NCBI GenBank assembly: GCA_964651335.1
Contig: CAZYVT010000013.1
Location: 18,681 to 82,680 of the forward strand
Reading direction: 5' to 3'
DNA: 64,000 bases
Source: 2-02-FULL-66-14 sp964651335
GTDB lineage: Bacteria; Pseudomonadota; Gammaproteobacteria; Burkholderiales; SG8-39
Position numbers and translations under genes: made by a program. Of this stretch, positions 51,649-60,703 are shown in pieces. Below the pieces are notes generated by a model that was not told where the DNA came from, searched no databases, and saw only the letters and a program-made list of their open reading frames with translations. Position 1 is the first letter of the stretch; the number at the start of each line of letters is the position of its first letter.

Positions 51649-52434
51649 TCACTGCGCGGTCCAGCCCCCGTCAACGACAAGGCTGGTTCCTGTCATGAGT
51701 GACGCCGCCGGAGATGCCACAAAGACTACGGCCGCGGCCACCTCGTCGGGCTGGCCCACGCGCCCCATGGGAATGCGTTCGCGCACCCAATCGCCGAACT
51801 CCGGACGCTCGAACATCGGTGCCGTCATCGGAGTCTCGATAAACGTGGGGGCGACCGTATTGACCCGGATGTTGTGCGCCGCAAGCTCGATCGCCATCGC
51901 TTTTGTGAGGCCTTCCACGGCATGTTTTGTCAGGCAGTAGACCGTCCGGTTCATCGACCCGACATGCCCCATCTGGGAGGACATGTTCACGATCGCACCG
52001 CCGCGGACCTTCCGATCATGGGCAGCCAGCATCTTTTTCACCGCTGCCTGCGCGACCAGAAATGCTGCCTTTATATTGATGTTGACCAGCATGTCAAAAT
52101 GCTGCTCGCTGACTTCGACGAAGGGCTCCGGAATATTAGTTCCCGCGTTGTTCACCAACACGTCGAGCATGGGAATGGCCGAAACGACAGCATTTACAGC
52201 AGCGCAATCGGTCACGTCGCACGGAACAGCCCGCGCCCGTCCACCGGACGCACGAATCTCTGCTGCAGCTTGCTCGATTTGGTCGTAAGTCCGCGCGACG
52301 AGCCAGACCTCGGCCCCGGCCTGGGCAAGTGCATACGCAACGCTTCGTCCTATGCCACGCCCCGCTCCCGTAACGAGCGCGACGCGGCCCTCCAGACGGA
52401 ACCGCGATGTGATGTCGCTGAGGGAGGGGCGCAT
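51649..52434 (-). CDS. Short-chain dehydrogenase/reductase of the catabolic cluster
   Basis: A 261-residue classical SDR with TGAGRGIGRSVAYALAQAG, NNAGTN, NMSSQMG and YCLTK (YxxxK), ending DGGWTAQ. Closest in style to gluconate-5-dehydrogenase or 3-oxoacyl reductase types. ATG 52434 is chosen; it starts four bases after the hisD-like stop. Position between the hisD-like and cyclase genes implies an alcohol/ketone step of the same pathway. Confidence 0.88.
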   Translation of the reverse strand: MRPSLSDITSRFRLEGRVALVTGAGRGIGRSVAYALAQAGAEVWLVARTYDQIEQAAAEIRASGGRARAVPCDVTDCAAVNAVVSAIPMLDVLVNNAGTNIPEPFVEVSEQHFDMLVNINIKAAFLVAQAAVKKMLAAHDRKVRGGAIVNMSSQMGHVGSMNRTVYCLTKHAVEGLTKAMAIELAAHNIRVNTVAPTFIETPMTAPMFERPEFGDWVRERIPMGRVGQPDEVAAAVVFVASPAASLMTGTSLVVDGGWTAQ

Positions 52435-52438
52435 GGGC

Positions 52439-53752
52439 TCAACGCGCCGTTTCCAGTTTGGCACCGAGGCCAACATCCTGGCCACCGTAGCGCCGCAAGC
52501 GCAGATCGGCCTGCTCTTTGTGACCCCAGAACCGCTCGATCGCGCACAGCCGCGAGCAGTACTCGCCGATCACGACGCTGGCCTCGCGAGTAATCTCCTG
52601 ATAGGTGCAAGTCTTCAGAAACTTGCCAACCCATAGACCGCCCGTGTAGCGTGCAGCACCGAGCGTGGGGAGCGTGTGGTTCGTGCCGATGACTTTGTCA
52701 CCGTAGGATACGTTCGTCTCCGGCCCGAGGAACAGCGCACCGTAATTTCTCATGTGTTCGAGGAAATAGCGCGGATTGCGCGTGAGGATTTCGACGTGCT
52801 CGGCAGCAATGCGGTCTGCCTCGACAACCGCCTCTTCCAACGAGTCCACGAGGATAATCTCCCCGTAGTCTCGCCACGCGACGCTCGCGATGTCAGCGGT
52901 CGGGAGCACCTTGAGCTGGCGCTCGATCTCCGTCGGCAAGCCCGCCGCAATCGCCCTCGAAGTGGTAATGCAGATGGCGGGGCTCGTCGGGCCGTGCTCA
53001 GCCTGACCGAGCAGGTCCGTCGCGATCATTTCCACATCCGCGGATTCGTCAGCAACCACCAGAATCTCCGTAGGCCCGGCCAATAGATCGATGCCAATCC
53101 GACCAAAGAGCTGACGCTTCGCTTCGGCGACGTAGGCGTTCCCCGGCCCGCACAGCATGTCAACAGGAGTAATGGTTTCCGTGCCGAGGGCCATTGCCGC
53201 TATCGCCTGTACTCCACCGAGGACGTAGATTTCGTCGGCGCCGCCAAGAACCATTGCGGCGATCGTCTCTGGATGCGGTTTTCCCTGGTTTGGCGGTGTG
53301 CACGCGATTACGCGACGCACGCCCGCGGTGCGTGCCGTCACGATGCTCATGTGCGCGGAAGCAACCATCGGGTAGCGGCCGCCCGGCACGTAACAACCGA
53401 CGCTTTCCACCGGAATGTTCTTGTGGCCGAGCCTCACGCCCAACAGGGTCTCGACCTCTATGTCTTTAATTGCCGCGCGTTGGTGTTCGGCGAAATTACG
53501 AATCTGGGCCTGGGCGAACTTGATATCGGCGACCGTGCCCGGGGAGATCTTCGCCATGATCGCTTCGATGTCGGGTTTCGACAGTCGAAAACTTTGCGGC
53601 GACCACTGGTCGAACTTCGCAGATAGCTCGCGCACGGCCGCATCGCCCCGCAGCTTGACCTCATCGAGAATCGACTCGACGGTGTGGCGTACTTTCTGGT
53701 CGATGGCGTCGATAATTGTCCGGGCAATGCGTCGTTTGAGGCAGGTGGCCAT
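52439..53752 (-). CDS. Histidinol dehydrogenase paralogue
   Basis: A 437-residue HisD-family dehydrogenase. Zinc ligand positions are kept: QAEHGPTSPAI (Gln and His), SYGDKVIGTNHTLPT (Asp) and FWGHKEQADLR (His), along with AEHVEILT. There are no other his genes, and cluster context is catabolic. The family has non-histidine members, such as the sulfopropanediol dehydrogenase HpsN, that oxidise alcohols to acids. A similar role on a pathway alcohol is inferred. ATG 53752 matches the family start; the frame opens 13 codons upstream. Confidence 0.85.
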   Translation of the reverse strand: MATCLKRRIARTIIDAIDQKVRHTVESILDEVKLRGDAAVRELSAKFDQWSPQSFRLSKPDIEAIMAKISPGTVADIKFAQAQIRNFAEHQRAAIKDIEVETLLGVRLGHKNIPVESVGCYVPGGRYPMVASAHMSIVTARTAGVRRVIACTPPNQGKPHPETIAAMVLGGADEIYVLGGVQAIAAMALGTETITPVDMLCGPGNAYVAEAKRQLFGRIGIDLLAGPTEILVVADESADVEMIATDLLGQAEHGPTSPAICITTSRAIAAGLPTEIERQLKVLPTADIASVAWRDYGEIILVDSLEEAVVEADRIAAEHVEILTRNPRYFLEHMRNYGALFLGPETNVSYGDKVIGTNHTLPTLGAARYTGGLWVGKFLKTCTYQEITREASVVIGEYCSRLCAIERFWGHKEQADLRLRRYGGQDVGLGAKLETAR

Positions 53753-54344
53753 GTAATCCTCCGTTGAAGGGCGTGGATTTAACCTGTCCAAACGATCGGT
53801 CCAGATCGATATGACAGCCCGAAGGTTTACTACTCGTTCGAAAGTAGTCTAAGGGGTTCGATTTGTTCAGGCAAACGGTTCGCCGGGTGCGGCCCAAACA
53901 AACAGCTTGCCAATCAACGAATTACACGCTCGGTCGCGCACCCTCCAATGGCCTCCGGGAAACTGCATCAGCAGGCGGGCATCAGGTTCTGCGGCGCACC
54001 ATCAAAGCGTGCGATTTCCCTGACGCCGTGCGCTCACCTCATTTGACATCGTTCTACCAAGCGCGCAGATTAGTTCGCTTATAGGCGAGGCGCAAAAGAA
54101 CTGATAAGAAGGACCGACCCGCTTCCCTGAACGAAACTGAACCGTCCAGCGGTTGTAAGGCTGGCCCGAGAACCAACATAATTTTCCAGTGCGCGGCTTG
54201 CGCCACGTGCGCGGGTCCGTGGATAACCGTCCAGCGGCGGCGTGTTTACTGATCCAGCCCGGAAAACTGTCTGATCGAGTGGGGCCGCTTCTAACACCAT
54301 GCGCAAATGCTTGTGTCTCACGATGCGCCTCGAAGGAGGATTAG
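53753..54344. promoter_or_regulatory. 592-base divergent control region of the catabolic cluster
   Basis: No convincing gene is seen. It separates the divergent hisD-like and molybdenum-hydroxylase operons. Visible structure: a dyad ACTACT/AGTAGT around a TTCGAA core (53829-53848), about 75 bases from the hisD-like start; and a repeated 13-mer AACCGTCCAGCGG at 54140-54152 and 54225-54237. The first copy extends to the palindrome AACCG-TCCAG-CGGTT. GAAGGAGG precedes the plus-strand start. These are candidate binding sites for a regulator not encoded in the cluster. Confidence 0.5.
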
Positions 54345-55208
54345 ATGAAGCCAGCTGCATTTGAGTACGTCCGACCCGGAAGCTTGAACGAGGCACTGCA
54401 GGCCCTCAGCCGACATGCCAACAACGCAAAGATCCTTGCCGGAGGACAAAGCCTGGTGCCCATGATGAACCTGCGCATGGTCCATCCGGCCGTGATCATC
54501 GATATCAATCGCGTACCGGGCCTTGACGGGATTCGCACGGACGGCAACGAGTTGGTAGTGGGGGCGCTCGCACGCCATAGCACATTGCGCGAGTCTCCGA
54601 TCGTCGCGACACATTGTCCTTTGATGAGCGAGGCGTATCAATATGTTGCGCACAAACCGATCCGTAACCGCGGCACGCTCGGCGGCAATATCAGCCATGC
54701 CGATCCTGCTTCGGAGATGCCGGCCGTCCTCGTCGCCACGGATGCGACGATCGTTGTCAAGAGCGCCAAGGGCGAACGCAGGATCGCCGCTGCGAATTTC
54801 TTTATCGGTCTCATGCAAACCGCGCTGCAAACCGGCGAGATGGTGACAGAGATACGAATACCGATCGCACCCGCGAATCAAGGCTGGGCGTTTGAGGAAG
54901 CGGCAAACCGCAAGGGCGACTTTGCGATGGCAGCAATAGGCGCCACGCTCACTCTGATCGGCGGGGTCTGCTCGCAGGCCGCCGTCGCCGTGGCCGGAAT
55001 GAGTGACCGCGCGACCCGCTTGAGCGCCCTCGAGGCCCTGCTTGAGCGAAAGCCGCTTGACGACGATCTGATCATGCGAGCTGCGATGCTCGCAAAGAAC
55101 AGCGTTAACCCCGATTCGTCTTATCACGCAGACGAGGATTTCAAGCGGGACTTGGCCGAGGCACTGACCGAACGCGCCCTGAAGAAAGCTCGAGCGCGCT
55201 GCAAATAG
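54345..55208 (+). CDS. Molybdenum hydroxylase FAD subunit (CoxM type)
   Basis: A 287-residue FAD-binding subunit of the xanthine-oxidase family. AGGQSLVPMMNLR and NRGTLGGNISHADPASEMP are the two FAD loops, and the CO_deh_flav C-terminal domain follows. It carries electrons from the [2Fe-2S] subunit to an acceptor. ATG 54345 is preceded by GAAGGAGG. The order M-S-L is that of CODH-type operons, but the large subunit shows that the substrate is not CO. Confidence 0.93.
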   Translation: MKPAAFEYVRPGSLNEALQALSRHANNAKILAGGQSLVPMMNLRMVHPAVIIDINRVPGLDGIRTDGNELVVGALARHSTLRESPIVATHCPLMSEAYQYVAHKPIRNRGTLGGNISHADPASEMPAVLVATDATIVVKSAKGERRIAAANFFIGLMQTALQTGEMVTEIRIPIAPANQGWAFEEAANRKGDFAMAAIGATLTLIGGVCSQAAVAVAGMSDRATRLSALEALLERKPLDDDLIMRAAMLAKNSVNPDSSYHADEDFKRDLAEALTERALKKARARCK

Positions 55209-55224
55209 AGAAGGAAGACGATCC

Positions 55225-55707
55225 ATGTCCACCGTAAAAGTGAATGTCCGCGTAAATGGGACGGCATACGCGCGCGATATCGAGCCTCGCATGCTGTTGT
55301 GCGATTTCCTGCGCGAGGAGCTTGAACTCAAGGGCACGCATATCGGCTGCGAGCACGGCGTGTGTGGGGTGTGCACGGTGCTCGTTGACGGAGAGTCGAC
55401 GCGCGCCTGCCTGTTGTTCGCAGTGCAGGCGGACGGCGCAGAAGTGCGCACCGTTGAATCCCTTGCGAAGGACGGCAAATTGAGTCCACTGCAGCAGGCA
55501 TTCTGGGAAAATCATGGACTGCAATGCGGATTTTGCACCCCGGCGATGTTGATGGTCGCGACCGAGCTGCTGGAACATGACCCCGATCCCTCGCTCGAGG
55601 ACATTCGCGAAGCCGTCTCGAGCAATCTTTGCCGCTGTACGGGCTACTTCAACATCGTCGACTCGGTTCGAACCGCCGTAGCGATGATCAAGGAGGGCAA
55701 GCAATGA
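55225..55707 (+). CDS. Molybdenum hydroxylase [2Fe-2S] subunit (CoxS type)
   Basis: A 160-residue iron-sulfur subunit with two clusters. The plant-ferredoxin-like N-terminal domain has CEHGVCGVCTVL and a fourth Cys in STRAC; the helical C-terminal domain has CGFCTPAM and CRCTGY. Size is normal. ATG 55225 follows AGAAGGAAG. The stop overlaps the start of the large-subunit gene (ATGA). Confidence 0.95.
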   Translation: MSTVKVNVRVNGTAYARDIEPRMLLCDFLREELELKGTHIGCEHGVCGVCTVLVDGESTRACLLFAVQADGAEVRTVESLAKDGKLSPLQQAFWENHGLQCGFCTPAMLMVATELLEHDPDPSLEDIREAVSSNLCRCTGYFNIVDSVRTAVAMIKEGKQ

Positions 55708-58214
55708 ACTCGCCGCATATTCCCAAGCACATCCCGAGCGAAGGGTACATCCCTCGGAGCCGGCAACGGGAAAAGCCAAGGAAAGACTACAAATGGATCG
55801 GCAAGAACATGAAACGGGTCGAAGATCCCCGGCTGTTGACCGGGCAAGCCGGGTACATCGACGACATCAAGCTCCCGAACATGGCTTACGCGGCAGTGCT
55901 GCGCAGCGATCACGCCCATGCGCGCATTAAGAAGATTGACGTGTCCAAAGCGAATGCGTTGCCGGGCGTGCTGCTGGTGATGACCGGCGCAGACGCGAAG
56001 AAGGTGACCGGGCCGACCGCTCAGTTTGCAAGTCCCCCTGTGGTCCAGTACTGCATCGCAGTAGACCGTGTCCGCCATGTCGGCGAGGCGGTCGCCGCGG
56101 TAGTCGCGGAAAACCGCTACATCGCGGAAGACGCATGCGAATTGATCGACGTCGAATACGAGGACTTGCCTGTAGTGGTCGACCCTGAGCAAGCCTTGCG
56201 CTCGACCGGCGACGCCGTGCTGCACCCGGACCGTGGCCCGACAAATGTTGCTTACCGGAAGACGTTTTCCTTTGGGCCGGTCGATGAAGATTTTGCCAAG
56301 GCCGACCTCGTCGTTGAACGGCGGCTGCGTTGGGCGCGGTCTGGCGCACAACCCCTGGAAACTGTGGGCGCCGTTGCCGAGTACCACTCCGGCACTGGCA
56401 AGTTCACGGTCTACGGCAACAGCTCGTTCGTGAACTATGTCGGCTGGCTGGTTGGCGCGTCGCTGGGAGTCCCTGCGCACAAGTTCAACCTCATCCCGGT
56501 CACGACGGGGGGGAGCTTCGGCAGCAAGCTTTTCACCCACAAGGTGCTCACGCTGACCGCGACACTCGCACGCGCCTGCGGCCGGCCGGTCAAGTACATT
56601 GAAGACCGCCTCGATAACACGATGAGCTGCGACAACCACGGTTCAGACCGGGTCTATTACTGCAAGCTGGCGCTGAAAAATGACGGTACGATCCTCGCGC
56701 TCAAGTTCCGCGTAATCGACGATTACGGCGCTTACCTCCAGTTCGGTTATGGCACGCACGGCAATTCCCTCTGCCAGATCGTGGGGCCCTACCGCATCAA
56801 CAGCGTCGAGATGGAACTGGTCGCCGTACTCACCAACAAATGCCAGCAGGGCGCATACCGCGGCTTCGGTTCAGAGGTGACCAACTGGATGATCGAACGG
56901 ATGGTGGACGCCGCTGCCGACCAACTCAAGATGGATCCGTTCGAGATCCGGCGCAGGAATTTCATTCGGCCGGATCAGTTCCCGTACGTGATTCCCACGG
57001 GTAATCTCTACGACAGCGGTAACTATCCCGCCGTGATGGACGAAGCCCTGCGTATTGCGGACCTCAAGAAATGGAAGGACATCCAGGCGAAGGGCCGTGC
57101 CGAAGGCAGATGCATCGGCGTCGGCGTTGCCACCTGCCAGGAGCGCAGCGTATTTAGCGCGACCGAGTTCTGGTCATTGAACCCGCTTGACGCCCCAGGC
57201 TTCCAGCTCACGAGCTCCCCCGAGAGCACGCAGATTCGCATTGACCCGACCGGGAACATTCAAGTCACCCTCGGTTCGCCGTTCTGGGGCAATAGCCCCG
57301 AAACGGTGGCGACGCAAATTGTCGCCGAGCAGTTTCAGTGCGACCCGGGAAACGTCAATATTGTCTACGCTGGCACCGACAGCGCATTTAATTCTACGGG
57401 CCCGGGAGGCAGTCGTTTCACGGTGATGATCGCCGGCGCCATCGTCGGCGCGTCAGTGAAGCTCAAGGAGAAGATCCGCCGCATCGCCGGCCAGATGCTG
57501 GAATCCAGTCCGGGCGATCTCGAGTTTCGGGATGGCAAGATCGGCGTCAAGGGCGTGCCTGGCATGGAGAAGACGATCGGCGAGGTGGCGCTATTTGCGC
57601 ACTATTTCAGGCTAGGTCTGCCCGACGGCGATGAGTACAGCAGCGGCCTTGACGCCAGTTACGTCTATGACCACCCGCTCACGACCATGCCGGCCGCGGA
57701 TCGGTCGCACCTCGGTATCTTCTATCCGATCATGGGCCACATGTGCCACATGGCGCTGGTGGAAGTAGATCCCAAGACCGGGAAGGTCAAGATCCTTGAC
57801 TACGTTGCGGTACACGATGCGGGAACGGTCGTAAATCCGATGACGCTTGCCGGGCACATCCGCGGTGGAACAGCGCAAGGCATCGGTACGGCGTTCTATG
57901 AACACTTCTACTACGATGAGAATGGTCAGCTCCTGACCGCGAGTTTCGCTGACTATCTGATTCCAACATTGGACGAAATGCCGGACCAGATTCGGGTCGG
58001 CCATGTGGAAACGCCATCGCCCTTCACCGAGTACGGGATCAAGGGCGGGGGTGAAGGTGGGCGGATGGGGGCACCGCCGGCGCTCACTCGTGCTGTCGAG
58101 GACGCATTGAGTCGATATGGCGTTCGAGTCGATGAACTGCCGCTGACGCCGCGGCGGGTGCGCTCGCTAGTACGGGCAGCGGAACAACGGCAAGGCAGGG
58201 CGCCTGCGGTTTGA
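55704..58214 (+). CDS. Molybdenum hydroxylase large subunit (molybdopterin-binding)
   Basis: An 836-residue catalytic subunit of the xanthine dehydrogenase/CODH family binding the Mo-molybdopterin-cytosine dinucleotide cofactor. RVEDPRLLTGQAGYIDDI starts the family core. The active-site loop reads QGAYRGFGSEV, not the VAYxCSFR loop of true CO dehydrogenase, so a heterocycle or other hydroxylase is expected. The catalytic glutamate lies in GGGEGGRMGAPP near the C-terminus. ATG 55704 overlaps coxS; the frame extends upstream. No maturation genes (XdhC/CoxDEF types) are in the window. Confidence 0.93.
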   Translation: MNSPHIPKHIPSEGYIPRSRQREKPRKDYKWIGKNMKRVEDPRLLTGQAGYIDDIKLPNMAYAAVLRSDHAHARIKKIDVSKANALPGVLLVMTGADAKKVTGPTAQFASPPVVQYCIAVDRVRHVGEAVAAVVAENRYIAEDACELIDVEYEDLPVVVDPEQALRSTGDAVLHPDRGPTNVAYRKTFSFGPVDEDFAKADLVVERRLRWARSGAQPLETVGAVAEYHSGTGKFTVYGNSSFVNYVGWLVGASLGVPAHKFNLIPVTTGGSFGSKLFTHKVLTLTATLARACGRPVKYIEDRLDNTMSCDNHGSDRVYYCKLALKNDGTILALKFRVIDDYGAYLQFGYGTHGNSLCQIVGPYRINSVEMELVAVLTNKCQQGAYRGFGSEVTNWMIERMVDAAADQLKMDPFEIRRRNFIRPDQFPYVIPTGNLYDSGNYPAVMDEALRIADLKKWKDIQAKGRAEGRCIGVGVATCQERSVFSATEFWSLNPLDAPGFQLTSSPESTQIRIDPTGNIQVTLGSPFWGNSPETVATQIVAEQFQCDPGNVNIVYAGTDSAFNSTGPGGSRFTVMIAGAIVGASVKLKEKIRRIAGQMLESSPGDLEFRDGKIGVKGVPGMEKTIGEVALFAHYFRLGLPDGDEYSSGLDASYVYDHPLTTMPAADRSHLGIFYPIMGHMCHMALVEVDPKTGKVKILDYVAVHDAGTVVNPMTLAGHIRGGTAQGIGTAFYEHFYYDENGQLLTASFADYLIPTLDEMPDQIRVGHVETPSPFTEYGIKGGGEGGRMGAPPALTRAVEDALSRYGVRVDELPLTPRRVRSLVRAAEQRQGRAPAV

Positions 58215-58249
58215 TTAGAGGGAGTTCCGATAACCAGGAGAAGCCGAAA

Positions 58250-59701
58250 ATGTCCGACCATTCGCACGAGAAAAACCAGACCCCCAAGGAAGACGAACAA
58301 GACCAGAGCGCCATCACCAAGGAAAACGAGCCACGCCGGGAATTCCTTAAAGGCGCACTTGCGGTGGGCGGCGCTGCGGCTACGCTCGGCGCGTCCGGTT
58401 TACCCTATCTGTCCACGGCCCAAGCACAAGGATTGAATCCGGCCAAAAGCGGTGCGGTTAACCACTATCGCATCGCGGCGAGCAGCGAGACGGTCCACTG
58501 GGGTTATTTCAGCAAGCTGCTCAAGCCCGTCGTGGAGGTTGACTCGGGCGACTACGTGACCATGGAAGCGATCACGCACCACGCCAACGACGACGCCGAA
58601 CGCATGATCAAGGGCGATCCCGGAGTGGAAAGCATCTACTATTGGGACAAGACGCGCAAGGGCGTGGACCGCCGTGGCGCGGGTCCGATGGACGCTTCAG
58701 TGCACGGACGCGGTGCGGGTGAAGGCTTTGGTGTGCATATCTGTACCGGGCCGGTGGCGATACGCGGTGCCCAACCCGGCGACGTGCTGGAATTACGCAT
58801 CTTGGATGTCAGGCTGCGTCCCTGCGCCAATGCGAAGTACGCCGGGAAATCCTATGGCAGCAACGCGGCGGCTTGGTGGGGTTTCCACTACAACGATATG
58901 ATCGACGACAAGAAGCGCGAAGTGATCACCATCTATGAAGTCGATCCGAGTGGTGAACGGGACTGGGCGCGTGCGCTTTATAACTTCCAGTGGACCCCGC
59001 AAACCGATCCCTACGGCGTGGTGCACAAAATCATCGACTACCCCGGGGTACCGGTGGACCATGGCACTGTCAAGGAAAACTGGGGCATCATGAAGAACGT
59101 GCGGATCCCGATCCGACCGCACTTCGGCGTGATCGGGCTCGCCCCGGCGGAGGCCGACATCGTGGACTCGATCCCACCCAGCTACACCGGTGGCAACATC
59201 GACAACTGGCGCATTGGCAAGGGAGCGGTCATGTATTATCCGGTCGCGGTGCCAGGTGGGCTGCTCTCGATAGGCGACTCGCATGCGTCGCAGGGCGACT
59301 CCGAGCTTTGCGGCACGGCCATCGAGTGCTCGCTGACCGGGACCTTCCAGCCCATCCTGCATAAAGCGTCAACCCTTAAAGGTACCATCCTCGAGGGCCT
59401 CAAGTACCCGCTGCTCGAAACCCAAAACGAATGGGTATTGCACGGCTTTAGCTTCGCCAATTACCTGGCCGAACTGGGACCCAAGGCACAGTCCGAGATC
59501 TACGGAAAATCCTCGATCGACAAAGCCCTGAAAGACGCGTTCCGCAAAGCACGGCATTTTCTGATGACTACCAAGGGTTTGAGTGAGAACGAGGCGATCT
59601 CCTTGCTGTCCGTCGGCGTTGACTTCGGGGTAACGCAGGTGGTGGACGGCAACTGGGGTATCCACGCGCTGATCCGTAAAAACCTGTTCGTCGGAGAATA
59701 A
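58250..59701 (+). CDS. Tat-exported acetamidase/formamidase family protein
   Basis: A 483-residue FmdA/AmdA-family amidohydrolase with segments GFGVHICTGPVAIRGAQPGD, HFGVIGLAPAE and GDSHASQGDSELCGTA. A twin-arginine leader is present: about 45 hydrophilic residues, RREFLKGALAVGGAA, and an ALA-like region before AQAQGLNP. Most family members are cytosolic and about 400 residues long, so periplasmic export is notable. It should cleave formamide or a small amide released by the pathway. ATG 58250 sits after AGGAGAAG. A strong terminator follows. Confidence 0.88.
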   Translation: MSDHSHEKNQTPKEDEQDQSAITKENEPRREFLKGALAVGGAAATLGASGLPYLSTAQAQGLNPAKSGAVNHYRIAASSETVHWGYFSKLLKPVVEVDSGDYVTMEAITHHANDDAERMIKGDPGVESIYYWDKTRKGVDRRGAGPMDASVHGRGAGEGFGVHICTGPVAIRGAQPGDVLELRILDVRLRPCANAKYAGKSYGSNAAAWWGFHYNDMIDDKKREVITIYEVDPSGERDWARALYNFQWTPQTDPYGVVHKIIDYPGVPVDHGTVKENWGIMKNVRIPIRPHFGVIGLAPAEADIVDSIPPSYTGGNIDNWRIGKGAVMYYPVAVPGGLLSIGDSHASQGDSELCGTAIECSLTGTFQPILHKASTLKGTILEGLKYPLLETQNEWVLHGFSFANYLAELGPKAQSEIYGKSSIDKALKDAFRKARHFLMTTKGLSENEAISLLSVGVDFGVTQVVDGNWGIHALIRKNLFVGE

Positions 59702-59750
59702 TAACAAGACCGGACTACTCCAAGCTCCAAACAGGCCGGTCCCTATCCTG

Positions 59751-59786
59751 TGCCCGCTTGCCGTTTACGGCATCGCGGGCATTTTT
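59751..59786 (+). terminator. Rho-independent terminator of the molybdenum hydroxylase operon
   Basis: TGCCCGC (59751-59757) pairs with GCGGGCA (59775-59781), with an inner GCCG/CGGC stem around TTTA, followed by TTTTT. It ends the four-gene plus-strand operon. Confidence 0.85.
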
Positions 59787-59932
59787 ATGTGGTTATCAGG
59801 TGATGCCCGGCGCCCGGTGGCTGGCGCTGCTGCGCCTCCCCGTTTGTGCCAATGTAAGTTGAGACACCTACCTTCGTAGAATTACTGTTGAAAGGTAGGC
59901 CAACAATGTCTGCGAGGAAAAACTGAAGATGG
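59787..59932. other. Decayed junction sequence, possible insertion-element remnant
   Basis: No intact gene. A dyad CCTACCTT/AAGGTAGG (59867-59874, 59892-59899) is followed by ATGTCTGCGAGGAAAAACTGA, a six-codon frame that looks like an interrupted transposase start. No terminal repeats or target duplication could be found. The GNAT fragment begins directly after. Confidence 0.3.
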
Positions 59933-60139
59933 TTGCGTCAGTTGAATCGGCGCGGCCAGGGCCTGGGCAAGTTGCTCGTCGGTTGCGCCGTGGAACGCTG
60001 CCTGCAGGCCCGCAAGCAGGTCGCCGCATTTGCGCTGATCGTAGGTGCGAAGAATTCCGCGGCGAAGGCGTTCTATGAACGCTACGGTTTCACGCCCTGC
60101 GTTGATGCGTCGATGACGCTCTACCTCCCGCTCGGATGA
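59933..60139 (+). pseudogene. C-terminal fragment of a GNAT acetyltransferase (TacT-like toxin)
   Basis: The 68 codons encode the acetyl-CoA-binding part of a GNAT: RRGQGLGKLLVGCAVERCL, then AKNSAAKAFYERYGFTP and TLYLPLG at the end. This is the C-terminal third of TacT/AtaT-type toxins, which acetylate charged tRNA. The N-terminal two thirds and the usual DUF1778 antitoxin gene are absent, and an in-frame TGA precedes the fragment. It is therefore a remnant joined to unrelated sequence. Confidence 0.75.
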
Positions 60140-60148
60140 GGCTGTTCA

Positions 60149-60703
60149 TCAAGCAGGCTGGCACTCGCGCCACTGCGTATGCAGGCCAAGGCGCGCCACT
60201 TCGGATTCCACGAAGGCACGGTCAATCGCCGATGCGGCGAGAATGAACCGGATGTCGCGCACGTGCTTGTCCTGCCCGCCCTCGCGCAGGGTTTCGAGCT
60301 TGCGCAGGATCACGTACTCGGGGGGCGCGATCCAGGCGCCGCTTTCCTCGAGGCTGATCCTGCGGCGATGCTCCAGCGCCCAGGCGTGCAACGGGTCGCG
60401 GGCGGCGAGATAGATGTCGGCCTTGAACTGGCTCGCATGATGGATCAGGTTGAACATGCCGCGCGAATCGCGCGCCAGTTCGAGCCGCAGCGTTTCGTCG
60501 GGAGGGACGTAGTACGCGGCATCGGGAAACGCTGACCGGAGCGCGGCGATGTCCCCGATTTTCAGGAGCAGGACGACGTCGATGTCCGCGGTCAATCGCG
60601 GTTCGCCGTACACGCTTGCCGCGACCGATCCAGTGACGCAATAGGGAAGACCGAGACGCTCGAGCGGTTCGAGAAAGGGCGCGAGCGGATCAGGTGCCGG
60701 CAT
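60149..60703 (-). CDS. Nucleotidyltransferase-fold protein
   Basis: A 184-residue nucleotidyltransferase of the AbiEii/MNT-like type: CVTGSVAASVYGEPRLTADIDVVL contains the GS and DxD metal-binding motif (quoted here as GSVAAS and DIDVVL). A helical C-terminal part of about 80 residues follows. Such proteins act in toxin-antitoxin or defence pairs by transferring nucleotides to tRNA or partner proteins. ATG 60703 overlaps the end of the 65-residue gene by 14 bases. It converges on the GNAT fragment. Confidence 0.78.
   Translation of the reverse strand: MPAPDPLAPFLEPLERLGLPYCVTGSVAASVYGEPRLTADIDVVLLLKIGDIAALRSAFPDAAYYVPPDETLRLELARDSRGMFNLIHHASQFKADIYLAARDPLHAWALEHRRRISLEESGAWIAPPEYVILRKLETLREGGQDKHVRDIRFILAASAIDRAFVESEVARLGLHTQWRECQPA

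Noticed and set aside
55704..58214. Annotation of the Mo enzyme as carbon monoxide dehydrogenase
   Set aside because: The VAYxCSFR active-site loop of true CODH is absent; AYRGFG is typical of other family members.
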